Part shown: positions 1 to 5,759 of the stretch, piece by piece
How the letters are laid out: every line of letters begins with the position of its first letter
Numbering within the stretch: the first letter of the stretch is position 1
Assembly: GCA_002703065.1 (NCBI GenBank)
Contig: PAEO01000009.1
Location: 62,597 to 73,422, forward strand
Source: Flavobacteriaceae bacterium
GTDB lineage: Bacteria; Bacteroidota; Bacteroidia; Flavobacteriales; Flavobacteriaceae
DNA: 10,826 bases
Direction of reading: 5' to 3'
Position numbers and translations under genes: made by a program
The notes under the pieces: model-generated
What the model was told of the DNA's origin: nothing
Database searches by the model: none
Seen by the model: only the letters and a program-made list of their open reading frames with translations

Positions 1-1158
1 ATAAATATTTCTTAAAATATTTAATGATTCAGTAATGTAAAGATTAAAATCACTTGAGCTATTGTTAAAGTCATCACCTTTACTTTTTTTTCTTCCTAAT
101 CTGACTATAATCAAATTCTCACTAGGAATAACAATAACATATTGACCTTGATGTCCTCTAAGTGAAAAAAAGTTAATATTATTTTTTTCTCCCATCCAAA
201 GTCCATATCCATATATTGGTTTTGATTTAAATTTTGGCTTTAATGATAGAGCTATTGATGCACTGTCAATCAATTTTTTGTTATTAATTTCCCCGAAATT
301 TTTATAAATTAATCCGACTTTAGCAAAATCTCTAGCGTTTGAGCTTAAACAACAATATGCTTTAACCATATTTTTTTCCTTGCTGTCAATCATCCATAAA
401 GCATCGTTTTTAGCTCCCATGGGATTCCAAAGCCATTTAAATGTAAGATTTTGAATTGTTGATTTATTTGCCTTTTCAATAGCCATTGCCAGTAATTGAG
501 TATCACCACTTAAATATTCAAATTTTTTTCCTGAACTACCACTAAATTTGGAATTCATCATTAGCCTAGTGAGATCTTTAGTAACATAAGCCTGAGCAGT
601 AATACCCATTAAATCCTTGTAATTTTCTTCCCATATGAGTCCTGATGACATAGTTGATAAATCACCAAGAGTTACATTGCTTCCATTGAAAACAGGATAG
701 TAATCTGTTAGCTTTGAATTTAAACTCGGAATGGTCCCTTCTTCAATACTTTTAAATAGCAAAAAAGATATGACAGTTTTTGACATTGAAAATGAATTGG
801 TTAGTGAGTTTTGATTATATCCTAGAAAATAATCTTCTTTAATTATGGAGTCATTTTTTATAATTAAAAAGGCAACAGTTTGGTTCTTACTATGAATTGA
901 GTCTAAGGTTTTTGAACTTCCAATTTCATTATATAATTTATGTTTAGGCCAATTGAACGTGTTATCACTTTTGTTTATTGTTGCATTTTCAAAAAACTTA
1001 TAATCATCAATTGAAGCCTTGGTACTCATAGATTTGGTTACCAAAGAAATCATGCTTTTAAAATCATCAAGATGTTGAAATTTAGAGTTTATTGTGATAA
1101 TAAAAATTATGAGAACAAAAGTCAATATAAGTATAGTAAATCGCTTACTTTTTTCCAT
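1..1158 (-). CDS. Serine hydrolase, beta-lactamase/6-aminohexanoate-dimer hydrolase-like (3' end cut by window edge)
   Basis: The reading frame is open from an ATG at 1158 to the left edge (386 codons, no stop), so the C-terminus lies outside the window. Residues 7-24 form one hydrophobic helix after a short basic start (MEKSKR), so the protein is probably anchored in the inner membrane or exported. The rest resembles the penicillin-binding/class C beta-lactamase superfamily (Pfam Beta-lactamase, PF00144). S124-M-S-K127 is the SxxK nucleophile motif, Y215 in F-E-Y-L-S-G-D matches the catalytic tyrosine region, and H336 in G-H-Q-G fills the place of the KTG/HxG motif. The Y-x-S-G-D form and overall layout are closer to the 6-aminohexanoate-dimer hydrolase/esterase-like group than to true beta-lactamases. 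The substrate cannot be told; an ester, amide or peptide is possible and antibiotic resistance should not be assumed. It is divergent from the sensor kinase at 1218. Family assignment is strong, specific activity unknown. Confidence 0.88.
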   Translation of the reverse strand, partial: MEKSKRFTILILTFVLIIFIITINSKFQHLDDFKSMISLVTKSMSTKASIDDYKFFENATINKSDNTFNWPKHKLYNEIGSSKTLDSIHSKNQTVAFLIIKNDSIIKEDYFLGYNQNSLTNSFSMSKTVISFLLFKSIEEGTIPSLNSKLTDYYPVFNGSNVTLGDLSTMSSGLIWEENYKDLMGITAQAYVTKDLTRLMMNSKFSGSSGKKFEYLSGDTQLLAMAIEKANKSTIQNLTFKWLWNPMGAKNDALWMIDSKEKNMVKAYCCLSSNARDFAKVGLIYKNFGEINNKKLIDSASIALSLKPKFKSKPIYGYGLWMGEKNNINFFSLRGHQGQYVIVIPSENLIIVRLGRKKSKGDDFNNSSSDFNLYITESLNILRNIY

Positions 1159-1162
1159 ATCT

Positions 1163-1183
1163 AATATTATTAAATATAATATT
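1163..1183. promoter_or_regulatory. AT-only inverted repeat in the divergent intergenic region
   Basis: The 59-base gap 1159-1217 separates two divergent starts. It holds a perfect 7-base inverted repeat, AATATTA (1163-1169) and TAATATT (1177-1183), with a 7-base spacer. On the minus strand the spacer region includes TATATTTA (1178-1171), one base off the Bacteroidota -7 box TAnnTTTG, 12 bases before the hydrolase start. No TTG lies at the right distance upstream. The repeat could be an operator for a shared regulator, but in sequence this AT-rich such palindromes arise easily by chance. Confidence 0.25.
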
Positions 1184-1217
1184 TAATTCTTATTGACTAA
1201 TTTAGTTTAATTCATCC

Positions 1218-2675
1218 ATGAAAAAACCTTTCTTTTATTTAAGAACTAGAATCTTTTTGGTGATGATTCTTCTTGTTTTTATTTCTTTTTTATTAATAGG
1301 TGTGTCAACAAACTTTCAAATTTTAGAAAGTTCAAATTACTATCACGAGCTGAGGTTAGAGAGAAAAGAAGCCCAACTACAAAAAGCCATTGCTTTTCAG
1401 CTAGAAGAGTCAAAAATGAATGATGATCAAAGTGTTTTTAAAAATGAATTGAATAAAATAGCAATGATCCAAAATATTTCCTTTAATATTTACAACTTGG
1501 ATGGAAGTATTATACATGTAATCTCTAATGTTAGAGAAAATGAAGATGAAAGTAATTACCAGTTTCCAAGTATCGAAAGGATTGATAGCCCAATATTGAA
1601 TAAAATTAAATCCTCTGAAAAGCTTAAGTATGTTGATATAATAAAAGCAGATGATCTTAATTTTAGACAATCCTATTCTTATATTTTTGATTATAATAAT
1701 AATCCTATTTGGATTTTAAATCTCCCATACTTTGATGACGATAACTTAAATGCTTATGAAATTAGGTCTTTTATTTTCAATATAATTCAAGTTTATTTAC
1801 TGCTATTCGTAATAGCTATTATCATTTCTTATTTTATTTCAATTTATATTACAAGCCCTGTGTCTCAAATTGCATATATGATGAAAAGATTAACAATTGA
1901 TAAGTCTAATAAAAAAATTGATCTTGATGTGAATAGCAAAGAAATGCATGCTCTTGTACAGTCTTATAATGAAATGGTTGATCAGATTGACAACAACGTT
2001 AAAGAACTTGCAAAGAATCAAAGAGAATTAGCATGGAGAGAAATGGCTAAGCAGGTTGCACATGAAATAAAAAACCCATTGACTCCTATGAAGCTAAGTG
2101 TTCAAAATTTTAAATTAAAATTTGATCCAAATGATCCAAGCATCAATTCTAAACTAGAGGATTTTAGTAAAACTCTAGTTCAACAAATTGATGTACTAAG
2201 TTCAATTGCAACAGCTTTTTCAAGTTTTGCTGAATTCCCTGATCAGAAAAATGAATTTATAGACTTTGCTGAAGAAATTCAATTTTGCTTGGAAATATTT
2301 AAAGATCATGATATAAAATTTATTAAGCCAAAAGAGAAAATTCAAGGCGATTATGACAAATCAAACCTTGTTAGAATAGTAACAAACCTTGTTAAAAATT
2401 CTATTCAAGCAACTTCTGAATTAGACAATCCAAATATCGAAATAGAATTAAAAAAGATTAGTAACAATGTAGAATTAAAAATTAGTGATAATGGATCTGG
2501 AATACCAACTTCACTTAAAGAAAAGATTTTTGAACCAAACTTTACAACCAAAAATAAAGGAACTGGTCTTGGCCTTAGTATTATAAAAAAATTAATTGAT
2601 AGCTATAACGGAAAAATTAGCTTTACTTCAAAATCTGGAAAAACTGTATTTATAATTATAATTCCAATCTCTTAA
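1218..2675 (+). CDS. NtrY-like membrane sensor histidine kinase
   Basis: This 485-residue protein is a two-component sensor kinase that would autophosphorylate on histidine and pass phosphate to a response regulator. Residues 11-30 form the first membrane helix, about 32-187 an extracytoplasmic sensor domain of no recognised family, and about 187-212 the second helix. A HAMP-like linker (about 213-265) follows. The H-box is A-H282-E-I-K-N-P-L-T-P, the form seen in NtrY/PAS-type nitrogen regulators and many Bacteroidota kinases. The HATPase_c domain has the N-box N390-L-V-K-N394, the G1 box D424-N-G-S-G428, the F-box region around F438 and the G2 box G448-T-G-L-G-L453, so all catalytic motifs are intact. 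No response regulator gene is adjacent, so the partner is unknown; despite the NtrY resemblance, a nitrogen role is not shown. The stop overlaps the stop of the convergent bacilliredoxin gene by 4 bases. Confidence 0.93.
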   Translation: MKKPFFYLRTRIFLVMILLVFISFLLIGVSTNFQILESSNYYHELRLERKEAQLQKAIAFQLEESKMNDDQSVFKNELNKIAMIQNISFNIYNLDGSIIHVISNVRENEDESNYQFPSIERIDSPILNKIKSSEKLKYVDIIKADDLNFRQSYSYIFDYNNNPIWILNLPYFDDDNLNAYEIRSFIFNIIQVYLLLFVIAIIISYFISIYITSPVSQIAYMMKRLTIDKSNKKIDLDVNSKEMHALVQSYNEMVDQIDNNVKELAKNQRELAWREMAKQVAHEIKNPLTPMKLSVQNFKLKFDPNDPSINSKLEDFSKTLVQQIDVLSSIATAFSSFAEFPDQKNEFIDFAEEIQFCLEIFKDHDIKFIKPKEKIQGDYDKSNLVRIVTNLVKNSIQATSELDNPNIEIELKKISNNVELKISDNGSGIPTSLKEKIFEPNFTTKNKGTGLGLSIIKKLIDSYNGKISFTSKSGKTVFIIIIPIS

Positions 2676-3079
2676 CAATATTCATCATATGCCTGAGTTA
2701 AATTTTCGGCAATGATCTCAGAATCTCTCCCTTCAATATGATGTCTTTCTAGCATATGAACCAATTTCCCGTTTTTGAAAAGTGCTATACTTGGTGATGA
2801 TGGTGGGAAGGGAAACATTAATTGTCTTGCAGCATTTGTAGCTTCAGTATCAACACCAGCAAAAACAGTGTAGAGATTTTTGGGTATTGAACTATTTTTT
2901 AATGATTTTAAAACGCCAGGTCTTGCGTTAGCAGCCGCACAACCGCAAACTGAATTAACAACAATTAGTGATGTCTTTTTTTGAATTAAATCTTTGATGT
3001 TATCATTATTTTTAAGCTCAGTAAAACCATTGTTAGTTAGTTCTTGTTTCATCGGTAATACAATGTGATCTGGATACAT
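2672..3079 (-). CDS. BrxA/BrxB (YphP/YqiW) family bacilliredoxin
   Basis: A 135-residue thioredoxin-fold protein of the family that in Firmicutes removes bacillithiol from oxidised protein cysteines. The hallmark C45-G46-C47 motif sits in V-N-S-C-x-C context (S-V-C-G-C-A-A). The downstream A-R-P-G, F-P-P-S-S-P-S and H-M-L-E-R-H-H-I-E-G-R stretches are typical of the family, and the protein ends in Y-D-E-Y-C with the terminal Cys. Length fits the family (about 135-145 residues). The frame is open further upstream to 3229, but the start at 3079 (M-Y-P-D-H) matches the family start, and the longer version would run into the divergent gene. A TAnnTTTG match lies just upstream. Whether this host makes bacillithiol is not visible here; the protein may act with that or another low-molecular-weight thiol. 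Confidence 0.93.
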   Translation of the reverse strand: MYPDHIVLPMKQELTNNGFTELKNNDNIKDLIQKKTSLIVVNSVCGCAAANARPGVLKSLKNSSIPKNLYTVFAGVDTEATNAARQLMFPFPPSSPSIALFKNGKLVHMLERHHIEGRDSEIIAENLTQAYDEYC

Positions 3080-3091
3080 AAGTTTTTTTTT

Positions 3092-3099
3092 CAAATATA
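3092..3099 (-). promoter_or_regulatory. Candidate -7 promoter element for the bacilliredoxin gene
   Basis: Read on the minus strand, 3099 to 3092 is TATATTTG, a perfect match to the Bacteroidota -7 consensus TAnnTTTG, 12 bases before the ATG at 3079. No TTG is present at the expected distance upstream, so only half of the promoter is supported. The predicted leader would be very short. Confidence 0.4.
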
Positions 3100-3137
3100 C
3101 TAAAGAACTATTAAAATCACTTCGTATTTTTAACCTT

Positions 3138-3839
3138 ATGTATAAATGGATTTTAGCTGCTATTGGATTTTTTATATATCGTTTTCCAGGATTAATTATA
3201 GGCATGTTTGTTGGTTCAATGATAGACAATGGCGGTATAAAAAGAGTTAATTCTAAAGTGATAGAAGAATTTGAACTTAATTTACTATCACTTGCTTCAA
3301 TATTAATAAAATCAGACGGTAAAGTTTCAGAGTCAGAATTACAATTTGTGAGAAATTATTTTATTTCTCTTCATGGTTATAAGAAAGCCAAAAGATTATT
3401 TAAACAATTTAACACTGAGGTAAATAAGAAACGAATCTCAGCTGAAAAAATCTGTAATTTTTATAAGTACAGAACAACTTATGAAACCAGGCTACAAATA
3501 ATAAACTTGCTATTTAATATTGCAAAATCAGACGGATCAATCTCAAATTTAGAAATAAAAAAGCTTAGTGATTTTTCAAGATTAATGAATATTTCTAGTA
3601 GAGATTTTGAAAGTATTAAAGCAATGTTTATAAAATCATCTGAATCTCATTATAAAATATTAGAGATTGAAAAAAATTGTTCAAACGAAGATCTAAAAAA
3701 AGCCTATAGAGAATTAGCAAAAAAACATCATCCAGATAAAGTACAACATATGGGAGGTGCATATATTAATGCTGCGAAAGAAAAATTTGCTAAAATTCAA
3801 GATGCTTACGAAAAAATAAAAAAAGAGAGAGGGATTTAA
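3138..3839 (+). CDS. DjlA-like membrane co-chaperone: TerB-like domain plus C-terminal J domain
   Basis: A 233-residue protein with the layout of DjlA: N-terminal membrane segment (about residues 3-28, with G-x-x-x-G spacing), a central alpha-helical TerB-like domain (about 45-165) and a C-terminal J domain (about 170-230). The TerB-like part carries two equivalent acidic motifs, S-D-G-K-V-S (59-64) and S-D-G-S-I-S (131-136), that mark the two halves of the fold. The J domain holds the essential H198-P-D200 motif between helices II and III, so it should stimulate the ATPase of a DnaK partner at the inner membrane. DjlA proteins are linked to envelope stress. The TerB match does not mean tellurite resistance. 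It starts 58 bases from the divergent bacilliredoxin gene, and 3 bases separate its stop from the next gene, so the two are probably co-transcribed. Function by family; confidence in the domains is high. Confidence 0.9.
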   Translation: MYKWILAAIGFFIYRFPGLIIGMFVGSMIDNGGIKRVNSKVIEEFELNLLSLASILIKSDGKVSESELQFVRNYFISLHGYKKAKRLFKQFNTEVNKKRISAEKICNFYKYRTTYETRLQIINLLFNIAKSDGSISNLEIKKLSDFSRLMNISSRDFESIKAMFIKSSESHYKILEIEKNCSNEDLKKAYRELAKKHHPDKVQHMGGAYINAAKEKFAKIQDAYEKIKKERGI

Positions 3840-3842
3840 ATT

Positions 3843-4406
3843 ATGGAACAATTAATATTTTATTTAAAACTAGGATTCATGCATATCCTTGATATTAATG
3901 CATATGATCATTTTCTTTTTATAGTTTCAATCACAACTCCATTTTCATTCAGAAACTTTAAAAGGTTGTTTTGGATAATAACTTTTTTTACAATTGGTCA
4001 TTCAACGTCCATTATATTATCGACTTTCAAGATTTTTAATCCAGACATGACAGTTATTGAAATTTTAATTCCAATTACAATAATAGCATCAGCAATCTCA
4101 AATATTTTCATCACTAAAAATCTAGATAAAGTTGATTTTTCAATATTATTCATTTCAACATTTTTTGGAATAATTCACGGCTTTGGTTTTGCAAATTATT
4201 TTAATCAGATAACATTCAATGATTCATTTGATTATGTAGGTCTAGTTGGATTTTCTATAGGAGTTGAATTGGCACAACTTATTACAGTGCTAATATTACT
4301 TATGCTTATTAGTTTCTTCAATTCATTTATAAAAAGAAATTATAGAATTTATATAACATTGTCCTCGTTCATTGTTTGTATCTTAACAGCTATCTTATAC
4401 ATTTAA
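3843..4406 (+). CDS. HupE/UreJ-family integral membrane protein (putative metal transporter)
   Basis: A 187-residue hydrophobic protein with about six membrane helices. Conserved family features are the N-terminal G-F-M-H14-I-L-D and D22-H23-x-L-F motifs, G-H53-S-T-S, H112-G-F-G-F-A, and F-S-I-G-V-E142-L-A-Q. The buried histidines and acids fit a metal-binding permease. HupE/UreJ proteins are associated with nickel or cobalt supply to hydrogenase or urease, but neither enzyme is encoded here and the Bacteroidota branch (HupE_UreJ_2-like) is usually found without them, so the metal is unknown. The start follows the upstream stop by 3 bases. Its own stop overlaps the next start in TAATG, which suggests translational coupling with dCMP deaminase. 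Confidence 0.9.
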   Translation: MEQLIFYLKLGFMHILDINAYDHFLFIVSITTPFSFRNFKRLFWIITFFTIGHSTSIILSTFKIFNPDMTVIEILIPITIIASAISNIFITKNLDKVDFSILFISTFFGIIHGFGFANYFNQITFNDSFDYVGLVGFSIGVELAQLITVLILLMLISFFNSFIKRNYRIYITLSSFIVCILTAILYI

Positions 4407-4828
4407 TGAAAGAAAAAAAGCAAGAAAGATATGATAAAGCATATTTGAGAATGGCTCTTGAATGGGGAAAGCTTTCGCATTGTAAAAGAAAACAAGTTGG
4501 AGCTTTGATTGTCAAAGATAGAATGATTATTTCAGACGGATTTAATGGAACTCCAACTGGATTTGAGAATCCTTGTGAAGATGAGCATAATTACACAAAA
4601 TGGTATGTATTACATGCAGAGGCGAACGCTATTTTAAAAGTAGCTTCATCTACCCAGTCTTGTAAAGGAAGTACTTTGTATCTTACTTTATCTCCATGTC
4701 GAGAATGCAGCAAACTTATTCATCAAGCTGGAATAATTAGAGTGGTATATATAAAAAAATATAAAGATACAACTGGTCTTGATTTTCTAAAAAATGCTGG
4801 AGTAGTTATAGAACAAATTAGTCTTTAA
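4406..4828 (+). CDS. dCMP deaminase, zinc-dependent cytidine/deoxycytidylate deaminase family
   Basis: A 140-residue enzyme that deaminates dCMP to dUMP, the precursor of dTMP. The zinc site is intact: H70-A-E72 supplies the histidine ligand and catalytic glutamate, and P97-C98-x-x-C101 the two cysteine ligands. The upstream D-G-F-N-G-T-P-T-G-F stretch (44-53) is the deoxynucleotide-binding signature that separates dCMP deaminases from tRNA or cytidine deaminases. The frame is open upstream to an ATG at 4376, but the start at 4406 (M-K-E-K-K-Q-E-R-Y-D-K-A-Y) fits known family N-termini, gives the normal length and lies in a TAATG overlap with the HupE-like gene. The 3' end overlaps the convergent small membrane protein gene by 11 bases. 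Its position ahead of nrdBA on the same strand suits a shared role in DNA precursor supply, though separate transcription units lie between. Confidence 0.94.
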   Translation: MKEKKQERYDKAYLRMALEWGKLSHCKRKQVGALIVKDRMIISDGFNGTPTGFENPCEDEHNYTKWYVLHAEANAILKVASSTQSCKGSTLYLTLSPCRECSKLIHQAGIIRVVYIKKYKDTTGLDFLKNAGVVIEQISL

Positions 4829-5012
4829 TTTTTTTGCTAATCTTTTCAGAAATCATTGAAATTAAAATGAGCACTAAAGCACATAATGAAGCAAGTACTC
4901 CTATCAAAGAAATTTTATTATCGTTTTCTGAAAAATCAAGATCAAAATTGTAATTTAAAAGATTAATAACAATTACAATTATGCACAGTAAAAAGCCAAT
5001 TTTTTTTAACAT
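4818..5012 (-). CDS. Small two-helix membrane protein, unknown function
   Basis: A 64-residue predicted protein with no recognised family. It begins with basic residues (M-L-K-K) and a helix at about 4-22, has a short acidic, Asn-rich loop (about 23-33, two D/E-rich clusters), a second helix at about 35-55, and ends in a very basic tail (K-K-I-K-D). This looks like a helical hairpin with both ends in the cytoplasm by the positive-inside rule. Support for being real: it fills an otherwise empty 200-base gap, has a TAnnTTTG match 10 bases before its ATG, and has clear hydrophobic periodicity. Against: short, no family recognised, and its end overlaps dCMP deaminase by 11 bases. Confidence 0.6.
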   Translation of the reverse strand: MLKKIGFLLCIIVIVINLLNYNFDLDFSENDNKISLIGVLASLCALVLILISMISEKISKKIKD

Positions 5013-5022
5013 AATAGAAAGA

Positions 5023-5030
5023 CAAATTTA
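5023..5030 (-). promoter_or_regulatory. Candidate -7 promoter element for the small membrane protein
   Basis: On the minus strand 5030 to 5023 reads TAAATTTG, a full match to TAnnTTTG, 10 bases before the ATG at 5012. No TTG is found 17-23 bases upstream, so the evidence is partial; it lies in the 28-base divergent gap shared with the DUF3109 gene. Confidence 0.35.
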
Positions 5031-5040
5031 ATAATTGAAA

Positions 5041-5607
5041 ATGATAATTATTGATAATACATTAATTTCTGATGATATTTTAAATAAAAAATTTAGATGT
5101 AATACTTCTATATGTAAAGGGGCATGCTGTGTTAAGGGTGAAGAGGGAGCTCCGCTTGAAAAAAATGAAGAAGCACTTTTAAAGAAAAATTTTAAGAAAT
5201 TAAAAAAATACATACCTAAAGAGGGATTTGAAATTATTTCAAATCAAGGTGTTTCAACCACAGACAATGAAGGTATTTTGCATACACCACTTATCAATGA
5301 AAGAGAATGTGCTTATGTAAACATTGATGAAAAAGGTGTTGTAACTTGTGGTATTGAAAATGCGTATAATAATAAGGCTATAGATTTTCAAAAACCAATT
5401 TCATGTCATCTTTATCCAGTAAGAATTTCTGAATTAAAAAACTATACTGCCTTAAATTTTCATAATTGGGGAGTTTGTGAAAGCGCTTGCTCTGAGGGAG
5501 ATAAAAATAACATCCATGTTATTGATTTCTTGAAAGATGCACTCATAAGAAAATTTGGAAAAAAATGGTTCCGCGAATTATTAAAAAACAAAAAGATTGT
5601 TCGGTAA
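5041..5607 (+). CDS. DUF3109 family cysteine-rich protein
   Basis: A 188-residue protein of the DUF3109 family, common in Bacteroidota and without a firm function. Nine cysteines are visible: C20, C25, C29 and C30 in the signature F-x-C-N-x-S-x-C-K-G-A-C-C, then C90, C103, C122 (S-C-H-L-Y-P-V-R-I), C146 and C150. The pattern C-K-G-A-C-C plus C-H-L-Y-P is like the YkgJ zinc/iron-chelating cluster family, so metal or iron-sulfur binding is a reasonable inference. There is no signal peptide or membrane helix. An in-frame TTG at 5035 would add two residues, but ATG 5041 (M-I-I-I-D-N-T-L-I-S) is the expected family start. It is divergent from the small membrane gene (28-base gap), and 152 bases precede nrdB. 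Confidence 0.9.
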   Translation: MIIIDNTLISDDILNKKFRCNTSICKGACCVKGEEGAPLEKNEEALLKKNFKKLKKYIPKEGFEIISNQGVSTTDNEGILHTPLINERECAYVNIDEKGVVTCGIENAYNNKAIDFQKPISCHLYPVRISELKNYTALNFHNWGVCESACSEGDKNNIHVIDFLKDALIRKFGKKWFRELLKNKKIVR

Positions 5608-5633
5608 ATAACTAAATAAACAAAAAGTAAATT

Positions 5634-5652
5634 TTAACGTTTAAAATGTTAA
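5634..5652. repeat. Near-palindrome between the DUF3109 gene and nrdB
   Basis: TTAACGTTTAAAATGTTAA reads almost the same on both strands, with one mismatched pair in a 19-base site, 26 bases after the DUF3109 stop and upstream of the predicted nrdB promoter. It lacks a GC-rich stem and a T-run, so it is a poor intrinsic terminator; a repressor or activator site is possible. The AT-richness makes chance symmetry fairly likely. Confidence 0.3.
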
Positions 5653-5671
5653 TTGTTAAAAACTAAGGCCA

Positions 5672-5700
5672 TTTGTGAATAAGTAATCCTTTTATTTTTG
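5672..5700 (+). promoter_or_regulatory. Bacteroidota-type promoter for nrdBA
   Basis: TTTG at 5672-5675 and TATTTTTG at 5693-5700 match the Bacteroidota primary sigma factor consensus (TTTG or TTG near -33, TAnnTTTG near -7). The 17-base spacer is within the accepted range. This is the only place in the window where I find both elements at proper spacing before a gene. Transcription would begin around 5705-5708, giving a leader of about 52-55 bases to the ATG at 5760. No Shine-Dalgarno sequence precedes that ATG, as is usual for the phylum. Confidence 0.6.
5674..5682 (-). promoter_or_regulatory. DnaA-box-like 9-mer overlapping the nrdBA -33 element
   Basis: On the minus strand 5682 to 5674 reads TTATTCACA, which fits the relaxed DnaA-box consensus TTATNCACA (one base from the strongest form TTATCCACA). 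It shares two bases with the TTTG element at 5672-5675, so bound DnaA would be placed to affect RNA polymerase. DnaA control of nrdAB is known in E. coli. Only one box is seen here, and another match (TTATGCACA, 4979-4987) occurs inside a gene, so specificity is modest. Confidence 0.35.
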
Positions 5701-5759
5701 ACAACAATTTAGAATCTTTGTTAGGCATTCATTTGTAAAAAATCTAATTAATTACTGTT

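Noticed and set aside
1..1158. Antibiotic-resistance beta-lactamase
   Set aside because: The SxxK motif is shared by many esterases and peptidases; the Y-L-S-G-D and G-H-Q-G motifs differ from the YxN and KTG of class C beta-lactamases.
1163..1183. Intrinsic terminator at the AT-only inverted repeat
   Set aside because: It lies between divergent starts, not at a gene end, and has no G/C in the stem.
1410..1670. 86-codon ORF on the minus strand inside the sensor kinase gene
   Set aside because: It is antisense to a well-supported kinase, its product has no recognisable domain, and AT-rich genes often leave such open frames.
3080..3229. 50-codon N-terminal extension of the bacilliredoxin
   Set aside because: It would overlap the divergent DjlA-like gene, exceeds family length, and the start at 3079 matches the family N-terminus with a promoter-like box just before it.
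3138..3839. Tellurite resistance function for the TerB-containing protein
   Set aside because: The TerB-like domain is shared by DjlA co-chaperones; the C-terminal HPD-containing J domain and the single membrane anchor point to DjlA, and there are no other ter genes.
4376..4405. Ten-codon N-terminal extension of dCMP deaminase
   Set aside because: It lies inside the HupE-like gene; the ATG at 4406 gives the family start and a TAATG coupling.
4979..4987. Functional DnaA box (TTATGCACA)
   Set aside because: A single match inside a coding region, away from any promoter or origin-like cluster; likely chance.
5035..5040. TTG start two codons ahead of the DUF3109 ATG
   Set aside because: The ATG at 5041 matches the expected family N-terminus and needs no rare start codon.
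5028..5213. 61-codon ORF on the minus strand over the start of the DUF3109 gene
   Set aside because: Low-complexity Phe/Ser-rich product that mirrors Lys/Glu codons of the real gene on the other strand.
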